In this document: positions 20,143 to 29,068 of the stretch, one piece after another
Position numbering within the stretch: position 1 is the first letter of the stretch
Layout of the letters: every line of letters begins with the position of its first letter
Assembly (NCBI RefSeq): GCF_019303535.1
Contig: NZ_JACCIU010000001.1
Coordinates: forward strand, 186,001 to 250,000
Length of the DNA: 64,000 bases
DNA from: Lactobacillus sp. Sy-1
Lineage (GTDB): Bacteria; Bacillota; Bacilli; Lactobacillales; Lactobacillaceae
Reading direction: 5' to 3'
Translations under genes and position numbers: made by a program
Notes under the pieces: generated by a model
Databases searched by the model: none
What the model was told of the DNA's origin: nothing
What the model saw: only the letters and a program-made list of their open reading frames with translations

Positions 20143-23100
20143 TTTGCTGTTCCTCCCTTAGTTTTTCAATCACGGTTTGCATATCCATTGTTTCCACATT
20201 TCGGTAGTTATTTTCATTCAACAACGGGTCGAACTGCATTATTGATTTAAATGGCGAGTATTGAAGGGCGCTGGTATAACGATCCTTTGTTGGTGCTAAC
20301 CGGACATCCCCACTGAAAATTCGCACTCCCGCTTCTTGAATCAACTGCTCGGTATGTTCCAAAATGAGTTCTAAGTCATCAGGAGCAATCACGTTACTTG
20401 CCTTCGTTAATTGGTGGTCCTTTTTCACCCCAATTGGGTAAATCAACGAGGTCCCCCCGTCTTGAATCTTACTATCAATCAGGTGGATTAACTCCTTATC
20501 ATCAACCAGAATCCCCTTATAACGCTGCTTTTTCATCATCGCAGCTTGGAAGCTATCCCTTCCAAAATCTTTCGGCGATAGCTTGGGATTGAACACGTGA
20601 AAGTATAGGGCCCCCGCCAGTTCGGCCTTTTGTTGGTCACTAAATCGGGCAAGATTCTTCTTAATTACGTTTAGGTAGGTAATTAGTTGCATTGCGGTTC
20701 CATCATAGACCTTCCCAAAATCAATCATCTTATCCCCAGATTTATAGTCAACCAATTCCAGGTACCGCTTATCAGCAGTTTCCATGGTATCAATCCGGTC
20801 AATCCGGCCCCGCACACTTACGGTTTGAATTCCCGGAATTACGATTTGATCAGAAATATCAAAGGTGAGCGGATCTAAACTATTCGCATTATTAGTTCGC
20901 CCAAACGAAATTTCGGTTCTACTAGGCCGCATGGGGGTGCTTTGACTTTGCCAGTGCATGGTAAGGGCCATTCGCTTTACCGTTCTGATAAGCTGCCCTT
21001 TTAAATATTCCATCCGGTGTGAACTCTGTAAAATCGCGTATTGGAAATTATTGGGGTCATTTAACAACTGGGTTGCCACTTCGTTGACGAATTGATCTAA
21101 CGCCTGTTCATCTAACGATTGAATGTCAATGTGCTCATCATGCATTCTCTTGACCAACAGGTCTAATGCGGCATGGTAAAATTCCCCCGTGCTAGCGGGG
21201 GATAGTTCGAAAACATCCCGTTCATGGAGTTTTAAGCCGTATTTTAGGAAGTATTCATACGGATTAGAATAAAACTGTTCCAACTGCGAAATTGAGGTAT
21301 TAATCGAGTTCCCATATAAACCGGTAATAATGTCATTGGTCAACTTAGTTGGCGTATTGTTGTAGTTAAGACCGCCCAATAGCTTTTCAGTGAGTGCTTG
21401 AAATTCCCGGCTGGTGGTCACTAATTCCTGATAAACTAAGTGCCATGAATTCGCCAGCTTGTGTTGGTTGTACTTATGATCATAGCTAGCTTGCACCAGG
21501 TGGCGAAGCGTTGTTCGTTTCGTCCCAATGTAAGGTAAAATCAATTCACTATCAGCTTTGGGAGTATCAACATAGTGGATTTCGTTAATTGCAAAGTGCT
21601 TTTTAATTCGATCAACGTATGGTGAAATTTGGACCCCCGTCTCAGTATCACTGTCGTTAGCTAGGCAGTATGAAAAAATTAGCCGTTCACTCCCGCTCAT
21701 AAATGCGAGGTAGTTTAAGTAAGGATCATTTGCCATTTGACTTTCGCTAGTGTCGCGCAGGTATTGTTCCTCAGTAAAGTGGGGTGCAAGGTCGTCGCGG
21801 TCGCTATCATTAAATAGGTTTTCATTGGTAATTCGGTCTGGCATTACATCATCGGTCGAGCCCACCATGAACACGACCCGGTAGTCTGGCATCTGAACAA
21901 TTCCACTTTCTGAAATGGTTACCTGGTCCAACGTGGACGGAATTTGTGAGTAATTAGCGCCTTCGAAACCAGCCTTGAGTAGCGCTAAAAAGTCATTTAG
22001 CTTAAATGCTTGGCGTTCCCCTAGCACCGTTACGAAATCATCCAGTAAATCACAAAAAGTTTGCCATACCTGTTCTGGTTGGGCAGCTTGTGATAAATCG
22101 CCATCGTCAACGCTCGCATCCCGCCATTGCTTCAGTCGGTCTACGACCCCCTGCTCAACCAAAAATTGATACAACACTTTCACACCCGCAGTAACGTCCT
22201 TCGCCCGGCGCATCCGCTTGAAAAATGGTGGCAAGATCGCCTTAACATAGTGACGAATTCGATTAACCTGATCATCAATTGCTTGGTTTGGCTGGGATTG
22301 AATTCCAAAGTCACTTTCGTTCAACCAAATATAGTGCCAATCCTCATCTTGCAGCCACTTGGCGCCTTCATAACCGTTCTTTAAGACCACGTTTTCAGTT
22401 AGCGCTAGCGCATCCCGAAACTGGGTAATTGGCATGAATTTACCATCGGCATCGCGCGGAATCAGTAGTTCCGTTTTTAATAACCGCATCACGTCGTCAT
22501 AGCGGTATGTCCGCCGGCTATTTTCGGGTGCAATACTAAATAATGCATCAATGAGCTGCACTAGTGGGTGGTCGACCATCGATTTTTGCACATCATTAAA
22601 GTACGGGATTTGTTGCATGTTAAAAATTGGTTGAATGATATTTTGATACTTATCCAAATGCCTAGTCATAACTAAAATGTCACGGTAATGATACTGACCA
22701 CTCGCAACTAGTTGGCGAATTTTAATTGCAACCGCGGCCAGTTCAGAATAGAAGTTATCAGCCTTTACCACCTGAACGGATTGATCATCAATTAATTGCA
22801 CCGGTTTGATGGGGTCTAACCCCGTCGATTGAATCCAGTAGTTACTTAAGGCTAACAAATCGTTATTAACCCGTTCGGTCTGGGCATACAGATCCGTCAT
22901 GATTGGAACTTGGTTGTCACTAGCGAATTGATATAACTGGTGATATAGCTTTGCTGACTGGAAAAAGAGGGTTGGTGCTTCTGGTTGCTTCACTCCGGCA
23001 GGACGGTCTAGATTCAAGTCAATCGTAACGTTTGCCGCCCGTTGCATCATAATCATCACTAATTGGCGTTCCTTCGCGGTCAACTGTGAAAAACCACTAA

Positions 23101-23719
23101 TGAAGAAATGCATTTGCGATAGGTCGTGGTCGAGAAAGTAGTTACAGAGTAGCTCCAGTGTGTCATTTTGGTGTAAGAATTTGCCAATCGTGGCTGCCTC
23201 AAATGCCTGGTAAATAACCGTAAAATCATGGAGCTTATCACGCAAGTTAGGGTTTAAATCTGCTTGTTGAGTTTCAAATAGGTTCGCTAAGTCCGCTGCA
23301 CTAACCCGCCCTGCTTCCATCTCTGCAATTTGGCTTGCAATTTGATTGATGAAACCAGGTTGCCCACTTTCCCCTCTAAAAACGGTCAACTCATCCTGAT
23401 GATCATTAATAATTTGGTAGATCAGCATGTTAACTCCCGCCGCACTTAGTCTAGGAATCTGGTATGCTGCTTCATGGCTTAAAAAGAACCATGCTAGCCG
23501 GGTTAATGAAAAAACCTGAACGTTAGTTTGAGCATAAGCATCATCATTATTTTGGTTCAGCCGTTCCAATGTTTTGACTTCTGATTCAAACTTAATGTGA
23601 TTAGGAACCAGGTAAAAATAATGATCATCCGGACGTTCATGCACCATCTTTAGTAGTTGGTCAGTTAGCACCTTGGCGTGGTCTTTATCAGCGGTTCCTA
23701 GAATAAATTGCAGGGCCAT
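20129..23719 (-). CDS. addB: ATP-dependent helicase/deoxyribonuclease subunit B (RexB-type AddB)
   Basis: This partner of AddA supplies the second nuclease active site. The start is taken as the ATG at 23719 (MALQFILGTADKDH), 8 bases after GGAG; the ATG at 23725 is too close to the ribosome binding site. The protein is then 1196 residues. The nuclease motif is LELVDYKSGDKMIDF. Where type 1 AddB has iron-sulfur cysteines near the C terminus, this one reads QYSPFKSIMQFD with none, placing it in the cluster-lacking RexB (type 2) group known from lactobacilli and streptococci. An N-terminal Walker A motif is not evident. Confidence 0.95.
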   Translation of the reverse strand: MALQFILGTADKDHAKVLTDQLLKMVHERPDDHYFYLVPNHIKFESEVKTLERLNQNNDDAYAQTNVQVFSLTRLAWFFLSHEAAYQIPRLSAAGVNMLIYQIINDHQDELTVFRGESGQPGFINQIASQIAEMEAGRVSAADLANLFETQQADLNPNLRDKLHDFTVIYQAFEAATIGKFLHQNDTLELLCNYFLDHDLSQMHFFISGFSQLTAKERQLVMIMMQRAANVTIDLNLDRPAGVKQPEAPTLFFQSAKLYHQLYQFASDNQVPIMTDLYAQTERVNNDLLALSNYWIQSTGLDPIKPVQLIDDQSVQVVKADNFYSELAAVAIKIRQLVASGQYHYRDILVMTRHLDKYQNIIQPIFNMQQIPYFNDVQKSMVDHPLVQLIDALFSIAPENSRRTYRYDDVMRLLKTELLIPRDADGKFMPITQFRDALALTENVVLKNGYEGAKWLQDEDWHYIWLNESDFGIQSQPNQAIDDQVNRIRHYVKAILPPFFKRMRRAKDVTAGVKVLYQFLVEQGVVDRLKQWRDASVDDGDLSQAAQPEQVWQTFCDLLDDFVTVLGERQAFKLNDFLALLKAGFEGANYSQIPSTLDQVTISESGIVQMPDYRVVFMVGSTDDVMPDRITNENLFNDSDRDDLAPHFTEEQYLRDTSESQMANDPYLNYLAFMSGSERLIFSYCLANDSDTETGVQISPYVDRIKKHFAINEIHYVDTPKADSELILPYIGTKRTTLRHLVQASYDHKYNQHKLANSWHLVYQELVTTSREFQALTEKLLGGLNYNNTPTKLTNDIITGLYGNSINTSISQLEQFYSNPYEYFLKYGLKLHERDVFELSPASTGEFYHAALDLLVKRMHDEHIDIQSLDEQALDQFVNEVATQLLNDPNNFQYAILQSSHRMEYLKGQLIRTVKRMALTMHWQSQSTPMRPSRTEISFGRTNNANSLDPLTFDISDQIVIPGIQTVSVRGRIDRIDTMETADKRYLELVDYKSGDKMIDFGKVYDGTAMQLITYLNVIKKNLARFSDQQKAELAGALYFHVFNPKLSPKDFGRDSFQAAMMKKQRYKGILVDDKELIHLIDSKIQDGGTSLIYPIGVKKDHQLTKASNVIAPDDLELILEHTEQLIQEAGVRIFSGDVRLAPTKDRYTSALQYSPFKSIMQFDPLLNENNYRNVETMDMQTVIEKLREEQQNGLH

Positions 23720-23744
23720 TATCATTTCTCCTTTTCAAATATGT

Positions 23745-23773
23745 AAAAAGTCATTGACGATTTGCCAATGACT
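23745..23773 (-). terminator. Terminator before addB
   Basis: An 8-bp minus-strand hairpin (AGTCATTG paired with CAATGACT, 23749-23773) is followed by TTTTT. It overlaps the stop of the 23772 gene and separates it from addB. Confidence 0.6.
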
Positions 23774-24128
23774 ATTTATTTGGTTCCATTTTATTTTCAA
23801 TTAATACTTCGTTGATTCGTTCATCCATTAACTGAACCAACGCTTCGATATCGCCATCACCCTTCATGCTGGCGGCAGCGGCATCGTGTTCTGCAACCGC
23901 CCAACGAGCGAGTGCATCGGTTACCGGCACGAAGTCCCGAATGATTCTCATTGGGGTTTGACTATTGCGCGCCCGCTTCATATTTTCATAACCATTGCGG
24001 TCAATTACCATCCGGACCTTTTCGTTTAATGATGGATCAAAAGTTTCGAAAATTACAAAGTGTGAAACTTGTTGTGCCCGAGACAATTGCAGTTTAACTT
24101 GGTCCAATTCTTCGCGACTCAATTCCAT
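23772..24128 (-). CDS. Small soluble protein of unknown function
   Basis: This 118-residue, charged, probably all-helical protein has no signal peptide or membrane segment. A central hydrophobic core reads VSHFVIFETFDPSLNEKVRMVIDRNG. The C-terminal half is acidic. I do not recognise the family. Its start codon shares one base with the stop of the upstream NAD(P)-binding gene, so the two form one operon and are likely expressed together. Function unknown. Confidence 0.72.
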   Translation of the reverse strand: MELSREELDQVKLQLSRAQQVSHFVIFETFDPSLNEKVRMVIDRNGYENMKRARNSQTPMRIIRDFVPVTDALARWAVAEHDAAAASMKGDGDIEALVQLMDERINEVLIENKMEPNK

Positions 24129-24715
24129 TATTCATCAGCTCCCTTAGTATCTTGAACCAATCCAATTGACTGGTTCACATATTGATGTGAAGTAATTGCT
24201 GAAACTGCCACCTGGGCAACTGTTTCACGTGAAACAATGCCAGCTGGCATTGGTTGTCCTTCATCATAAATCTGTAATTCCCCCTCGGCCTGGTACACTA
24301 ATGTTGCTGGCCGTAAAATCGTGTATGGAATTTCAGCTTCATCGACAACCTTAATTGCATATCGTTGTTGCTTTAGGTATTCATCAACGTCCTTTACGTC
24401 ATCTGGATACTTCATTGTCCCCTCAACTTCGTTATCAATTCCCGCAGTGGATAGCATTACAAAATCTTCAATTTTAACTTGGCTTGAGCGAATTGCATCG
24501 AATAAGCCTTCAAACGCCAAATCAACGTCCATTGGTCCTAAAAACGAAAGAACGAAATTAACTTCTGAGATAAACGGTAAATATAGCTTCTCGTATGTAA
24601 CGTCAACTTGTTCATCATCGATTTCAATTAAACGTAGATCCTTATGTCGACTCAACTCTTCAATGGCAATCCTTGCAATTGGCTTTTGGCTGCCTAGAAT
24701 TAAAACGGTTTTCAA
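24128..24715 (-). CDS. NAD(P)-binding Rossmann-fold protein (atypical SDR, YwnB-like)
   Basis: This 195-residue protein resembles NAD(P)H-binding atypical short-chain dehydrogenases. The N terminus VLILGSQKPIARIAIEELSRH is a modified dinucleotide loop: the usual GxxGxxG has lost two glycines. A later segment IPYTILRPATLVY is typical of the family. Substrate unknown; these proteins act as reductases or sensors. A perfect parS site lies inside the reading frame at 24221-24236. The ATG follows GGAGGGAA. Confidence 0.8.
   Translation of the reverse strand: MKTVLILGSQKPIARIAIEELSRHKDLRLIEIDDEQVDVTYEKLYLPFISEVNFVLSFLGPMDVDLAFEGLFDAIRSSQVKIEDFVMLSTAGIDNEVEGTMKYPDDVKDVDEYLKQQRYAIKVVDEAEIPYTILRPATLVYQAEGELQIYDEGQPMPAGIVSRETVAQVAVSAITSHQYVNQSIGLVQDTKGADE
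24221..24236. promoter_or_regulatory. parS site (ParB/Spo0J binding)
   Basis: The 16-bp sequence TGTTTCACGTGAAACA is a perfect match to the bacterial parS consensus TGTTNCACGTGAAACA. It lies within the coding region of the NAD(P)-binding protein, as is common for parS. It nucleates ParB for origin segregation. Confidence 0.93.
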
Positions 24716-24859
24716 TTCAATTCCCTCCTCATTAATCTTCCTATATTAATTATACCCAATTTAGAACCTAAATTTAAATAGCAAAATATTTTTAAATTAG
24801 CTACATTCGTATCATAATAGAGTTATTAAAAGATATTTTATATTTAGGAGGAATCATTC

Positions 24860-25810
24860 ATGAACGAGCAAAACGTCCAAATTGGTAAATCAGGGGTATT
24901 AAGCACCCCATTAGGTTTAGGAACTAATGCGGTTGGTGGCAATAATCTATTCCCTAACCTTAAAGATGCTACTGGAATTGAAACCGTTAAAACGGCCCTT
25001 GATTCTGGCATTAAGTTGTTAGACACTGCATTCATGTATGGAATGGGCCACTCTGAAGAACTAATTGGGGAAGCCATCAAGGGTTACGACCGGGGAAGTT
25101 TTGCGATTGCATCCAAGGGGGCACAGGAATTAGTAAATGGCAATATCACCATTAATAACGACCCCGAATTTTTAAAACAATGTGTGGAAGCCAGTCTTGA
25201 ACGTTTGCACACCACCTACTTGGATATTTTCTACATTCATTTTCCAGATGATCACACCCCAAAGGATCAGGCAATTGCTGCATTAAATGAACTTAAGGTC
25301 GAGGGTAAAATTAAGGCAATTGGGGTTTCCAACTTCTCAATGGACCAATTAAAAGCGGCTAATAAGGACGGCTTAGTTGACGTTGTTGAAGATCAGTATA
25401 GCTTGATTGAACGGAAGGCCGAAACGGAGTTATTCCCATACTTAAGAGACCATGATATTTCATTCGTTCCTTACTTCCCACTCGCTTCTGGGCTCCTAAC
25501 TGGTAAATACGATGATTCTTCAGTTACTTTTGCGGATGATGATCCAAGAAGTAAAAATCCAAACTTTCAGGGAGCTAAGTTTGCTAAAATCATCGCCGCT
25601 GTTAATCAAATTAGACCGTTAGCGGAAAAGCATAACGCCTCAGTCGCCCAACTTGTATTGGCATGGTACATTCAAAATCCAGATGTTGCAGTTGTTATTC
25701 CAGGCGCTAAGCACCCCGAACAAGTTAGTGATAATGCAAAGGCAATGAACATCAACCTTTCTGATGAAGAAGCTAAGCAAATTGACGACGCATTTAGTGA
25801 TTTTAAATAA
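24860..25810 (+). CDS. Aldo/keto reductase
   Basis: This 316-residue NADPH-dependent aldo/keto reductase is expected to reduce aldehydes or ketones in the cytoplasm. Family motifs are LLDTAFMYGMGHSEELIGEAI (catalytic Asp and Tyr), the lysine region FAIASKGAQE, YLDIFYIHFPDD (catalytic His), and the cofactor segment VVIPGAKHPEQVSDNAKAM. The ATG follows AGGAGGAATC. It is monocistronic. The substrate cannot be told. Confidence 0.92.
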   Translation: MNEQNVQIGKSGVLSTPLGLGTNAVGGNNLFPNLKDATGIETVKTALDSGIKLLDTAFMYGMGHSEELIGEAIKGYDRGSFAIASKGAQELVNGNITINNDPEFLKQCVEASLERLHTTYLDIFYIHFPDDHTPKDQAIAALNELKVEGKIKAIGVSNFSMDQLKAANKDGLVDVVEDQYSLIERKAETELFPYLRDHDISFVPYFPLASGLLTGKYDDSSVTFADDDPRSKNPNFQGAKFAKIIAAVNQIRPLAEKHNASVAQLVLAWYIQNPDVAVVIPGAKHPEQVSDNAKAMNINLSDEEAKQIDDAFSDFK

Positions 25811-25816
25811 TTTCGG

Positions 25817-25848
25817 ATCGTTCACTTGTTAAATTGAACTAATCGTTC
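25817..25848 (+). repeat. Direct repeat upstream of purine permease
   Basis: ATCGTTC occurs at 25817-25823 and again at 25842-25848, about 90 bp before the permease. On the other strand each reads GAACGAT, loosely like a PurR box (CCGAACA). A purine-repressor role is only a guess. Confidence 0.3.
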
Positions 25849-25933
25849 GTGAATTTGATAAAAGATTAACATTATGTTAAGATGGATTTTGTGATTTTAT
25901 TGAAAACCGAATATTTAACAAGGAGTGGCCTTA

Positions 25934-27244
25934 ATGGGAGCTAAAATAGCTAACTTTTTTCACTTTGACGAACTAGGGACTAATTTCCGGACCGAAACAA
26001 TTGCCGGATTAACCACCTTCGTCTCGATGGTTTACATCTTATTCGTAAACCCAAACGTATTGAGCGCATCAGGAATGGAAAAGGGGGCCGTCTTTACTGC
26101 GACCGCCCTTGCAACCGCCATCGGCTGTTTCTTAATGGGATTGATTGCCAACTACCCGATTGCACTATCGACTAGTTTGGGAATGAACGCATTCTTTGCT
26201 TACTCTGTTTGTATCGGAATGAAAGTTCCATGGCAAACGGCATTAGCTGGGGTGTTCCTAGCATCCTTGATTTTCTTAGTTTTGACGTTGTTCAAGATTC
26301 GAGAAATCATTATCGATGCAATTCCAAACGACCTCAAGAGTGCCATTAGTGGTGGGATTGGGTTGTTCATTGCCTTTCTTGGTTTAAACCAAGGAGGGAT
26401 TGTTACCGCCAGCAAGAGTACCCTTGTCGAACTAGGCTCCTTCCACGTTGGAAGCACTTGGTTAACCATCTTTGGATTGGTATTGACATTGGTATTAATG
26501 TCAGCACGGGTTCCCGCTTCCATCTTTATCGGAATGGTAGCAACTGCGATTCTGGGAATGGCAACCCACTTGATTGCACTACCTAATCAATGGGTAGCTG
26601 CTGTTCCAAGCTTAAAGCCAATTTTCTTACAATCGATCAAGCACATCACTGATATCAACACCGCACAATTACTAATCGTTGTGCTAACGTTCTTATTAGT
26701 CAGTTTCTTCGATACTGCAGGAACGTTGGTTGGACTAGCTGAACAAGCTGGGTTCATCAAGAATAATAAAATTCCACGAATTGGTGGCGCATTGCTTGCT
26801 GATTCTACTGGAATGGTGGCTGGTTCATTACTCGGAACTTCCCCAGTTGGTGCTTTCGTTGAATCATCTGCCGGAATTGCCGTGGGTGGCCGGTCCGGAT
26901 TTACGGTAATCGTTACTGGGATTCTCTTTATCTTAGGAACGTTCTTCTCACCACTACTTGGTGTGATTACCGACCAAGTTACCGCTCCAGCACTAGTAAT
27001 TATCGGAATCTTAATGGCCCGTTCACTTAAGAACATCCACTGGGAAAAATTCGAAATTGCTGCTCCAGCATTCTTAATCACTTTAGGAATGCCATTGACT
27101 TACAGTATCTCAGATGGGATTGCCCTTGGGTTCGTTATCTACCCAATCACCATGCTTGCTGCTAAGCGTGGTAAGGACGTTAACCCAATTATGTACGTAT
27201 TAGGCGTTGTCTTCCTAATCTTCTTCTGGGTATTAAATGAATAG
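25934..27244 (+). CDS. pbuG: Purine permease (AzgA/PbuG-type, hypoxanthine/guanine)
   Basis: This 436-residue transporter of the AzgA branch of the NCS2 family imports hypoxanthine, guanine or adenine with protons. The ATG at 25934 is used; it lies 9 bases after AAGGAG, while the upstream GTG at 25925 overlaps that site. Typical motifs are the N-terminal TIAGLTTFVSMVYILFVNP, STSLGMNAFFAY, and the second-half FFDTAGTLVGLAEQAG and SLLGTSPVGAFVESSAGIA. About 12 or more hydrophobic helices are present. Substrate range is assigned by family only. Confidence 0.92.
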   Translation: MGAKIANFFHFDELGTNFRTETIAGLTTFVSMVYILFVNPNVLSASGMEKGAVFTATALATAIGCFLMGLIANYPIALSTSLGMNAFFAYSVCIGMKVPWQTALAGVFLASLIFLVLTLFKIREIIIDAIPNDLKSAISGGIGLFIAFLGLNQGGIVTASKSTLVELGSFHVGSTWLTIFGLVLTLVLMSARVPASIFIGMVATAILGMATHLIALPNQWVAAVPSLKPIFLQSIKHITDINTAQLLIVVLTFLLVSFFDTAGTLVGLAEQAGFIKNNKIPRIGGALLADSTGMVAGSLLGTSPVGAFVESSAGIAVGGRSGFTVIVTGILFILGTFFSPLLGVITDQVTAPALVIIGILMARSLKNIHWEKFEIAAPAFLITLGMPLTYSISDGIALGFVIYPITMLAAKRGKDVNPIMYVLGVVFLIFFWVLNE

Positions 27245-27253
27245 TTAAATTAC

Positions 27254-27290
27254 AAAACCACGAAACGGAAATTGACCGTTTCGTGGTTTT
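27254..27290. terminator. Bidirectional terminator
   Basis: A 15-bp perfect stem AAAACCACGAAACGG (27254-27268) with 27276-27290 lies between the convergent permease and ABC-F genes, with T runs on both strands. Confidence 0.92.
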
Positions 27291-28808
27291 TTATTTTGCC
27301 CGGGTTAATTCAACTACGTTCGTCTGGACCGCCTTAATAAAATCAAGGTCATGGTCAATAATCAACATTGTAGGTTGGATTCTTAAAATTAAATCCTGAA
27401 TTTGTTGTCTGGTAATTACGTCTAAGTAGTTTAGTGGTTCATCCCAAATATAGAGGTTGGCTTGCTCACATAGTGAACGTGCCAATGCAACCTTTCGTTT
27501 CTGCCCCATGCTCATGTTGGCAATATCCTCCTTAAACGCCGCACGCTCAAAGCCCAACTTACGTAGCATGTTTATAATTGACGAAAGTTCAATTCTATAA
27601 CCAAAGGCATAGTCTTCAATTTGACCGCTGAGTCCCGCAAAGTTTTGGGTTAAGTACGAAATGCGAATTACTTGATTTAGATTAATCCGCCCGCTTTCAA
27701 TCAAGTTGGCCTGCCCTAGAATCGCCTTTAGAATGGTGGTTTTCCCAAGCCCGTTCGCGCCTTCCAGAACTAACCGATCTCCACGTTTTAAGTCAAATGA
27801 AAATGGTTGGTTTAATTTCCTTTGATTCCTTGCAACCTGTAATTGATCAACGGCTAGCAGGTGTTCTTGGTGCGGTTTCACATAGTTCAACGATAAATCC
27901 GGCATCTTATCAATATTGCGTAGTAATCCCTGTTTTTCATCAATCGCATCATCAATCTGATTTAACGTGCTATGATTCCGATTCATAATTTTAGCAGCCT
28001 TATGACTCAAGAACCCCTTATCTAAATCCATGTTCTTTTGGCCCCGGTAATTTTTGGCATTCTTTTTCCCTTCCGCATGGTCAGCCCATTGTTTCACCCG
28101 ATTGGCGGAGGCGGTCAGCTTTTTTACATCCGCTTTAATTTGCGATTGCTTTTCTAATTCAGCTGCATTTTGGCGGTCGTATTGTTTCTGCCAGGTGGCA
28201 AAGTTTCCGTTAAAGAGTTGCACCTTGGCCCGATCAATTGATAAAACGTGGTCAATGATTTGATCAATGAACGCTCGGTCATGGCTAACTACGATGAACC
28301 CCTGTTTCCCCTGGAGGTAGTTGGCAACCATCGCACGCCCGTCAATATCCAAGTGGTTGGTCGGCTCATCAATTAATTGAAACGCATTTTCATCAATGAA
28401 CATTACTGCCAAAAGTGCCTTTGTTCGTTCTCCTGGACTCAGGGTATCAAATGGTTGGTCCAGAACTTTTTCAGCTATCTTCAGCTTATCCATTTCAATT
28501 TCTACCTGCCAAAATGATTCTTCGCCAACCCCAGCCAATTGCATTAATACATCGCGGGTCAACTGAGTTGGGTTAACCACTTTCTGTGGGAAATATTTGA
28601 AATTAACGCTTGATTGAATTTCACCATGGTAACTAAATTTACCTAGTAATAAGTTTAAAAAAGTGGTCTTTCCACGCCCATTTCGACCAATTAGCCCCAG
28701 TTTCCAGCTCTCATCAATGTTTAAATTAAAGCGGTCAAAAATATTACTGGTCATTTTATCGTAGCGGAAGGATAAATTTTGAATTTTAATCGTTCCCGTT
28801 GTAACCAC
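27291..28808 (-). CDS. ABC-F protein, Lsa-like (ribosome-acting ATPase)
   Basis: About 502-505 residues with two ATP-binding domains and no membrane segments, so an ABC-F factor that acts on the ribosome. Walker A motifs are GRNGRGKTT and GANGLGKTT, signature motifs are LSPGERTKALLA and MSMGQKRKVALA, and LIDEPTNHLD is present. The linker (residues ~200-280) is charged. The opening WKLGLIGRNGRGKTTF resembles the Lsa branch, some of whose members protect against lincosamides, streptogramin A and pleuromutilins; resistance is not proven here. The start is unusual: the only canonical codon, GTG 28808, is embedded in the ribosome binding site AGGAGG, while an ACG at 28799 lies 8 bases downstream and aligns with family starts. 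Confidence 0.88.
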   Translation of the reverse strand: MVTTGTIKIQNLSFRYDKMTSNIFDRFNLNIDESWKLGLIGRNGRGKTTFLNLLLGKFSYHGEIQSSVNFKYFPQKVVNPTQLTRDVLMQLAGVGEESFWQVEIEMDKLKIAEKVLDQPFDTLSPGERTKALLAVMFIDENAFQLIDEPTNHLDIDGRAMVANYLQGKQGFIVVSHDRAFIDQIIDHVLSIDRAKVQLFNGNFATWQKQYDRQNAAELEKQSQIKADVKKLTASANRVKQWADHAEGKKNAKNYRGQKNMDLDKGFLSHKAAKIMNRNHSTLNQIDDAIDEKQGLLRNIDKMPDLSLNYVKPHQEHLLAVDQLQVARNQRKLNQPFSFDLKRGDRLVLEGANGLGKTTILKAILGQANLIESGRINLNQVIRISYLTQNFAGLSGQIEDYAFGYRIELSSIINMLRKLGFERAAFKEDIANMSMGQKRKVALARSLCEQANLYIWDEPLNYLDVITRQQIQDLILRIQPTMLIIDHDLDFIKAVQTNVVELTRAK

Positions 28809-28928
28809 CTCCTGATTATCTCTAATAATTATTTAACCATTTTTTAATCACACTTTCAATTTCAAGAATCATTTAGATATTTTTAGACACATGGTTAAAA
28901 ATAAATCATTAATAAATTATAAAAAAGA

Positions 28929-28957
28929 TTGTTAAATGGTAAAAGTTTATGTATACT
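28929..28957 (+). promoter_or_regulatory. Promoter of the manganese ABC operon
   Basis: TTGTTA (28929-28934) and TATACT (28952-28957) are exactly 17 bases apart. An inverted repeat lies just downstream at the expected start of transcription. Confidence 0.75.
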
Positions 28958-28974
28958 ACTAAGCGTTATATTTA

Positions 28975-28988
28975 TTAGGTTATCCTAA
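28975..28988 (+). promoter_or_regulatory. Putative DtxR/MntR-type operator
   Basis: A perfect inverted repeat TTAGG-TTAT-CCTAA lies about 18 bp after the -10 box of the manganese transporter promoter. Position and the TTAGG half-site resemble DtxR-family metal-repressor sites. No regulator gene is nearby. Confidence 0.55.
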
Positions 28989-29068
28989 AAATATGATTGA
29001 TGATAGTTAAATATATTCAATCAGTCTAGAATATACCCCCTGTATTAGTATCCAAAGGAGTGCTTATA

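Noticed and set aside
26587-27081. 164-codon minus-strand frame within the purine permease
   Set aside because: It is a shadow frame; the plus-strand permease has clear family motifs.
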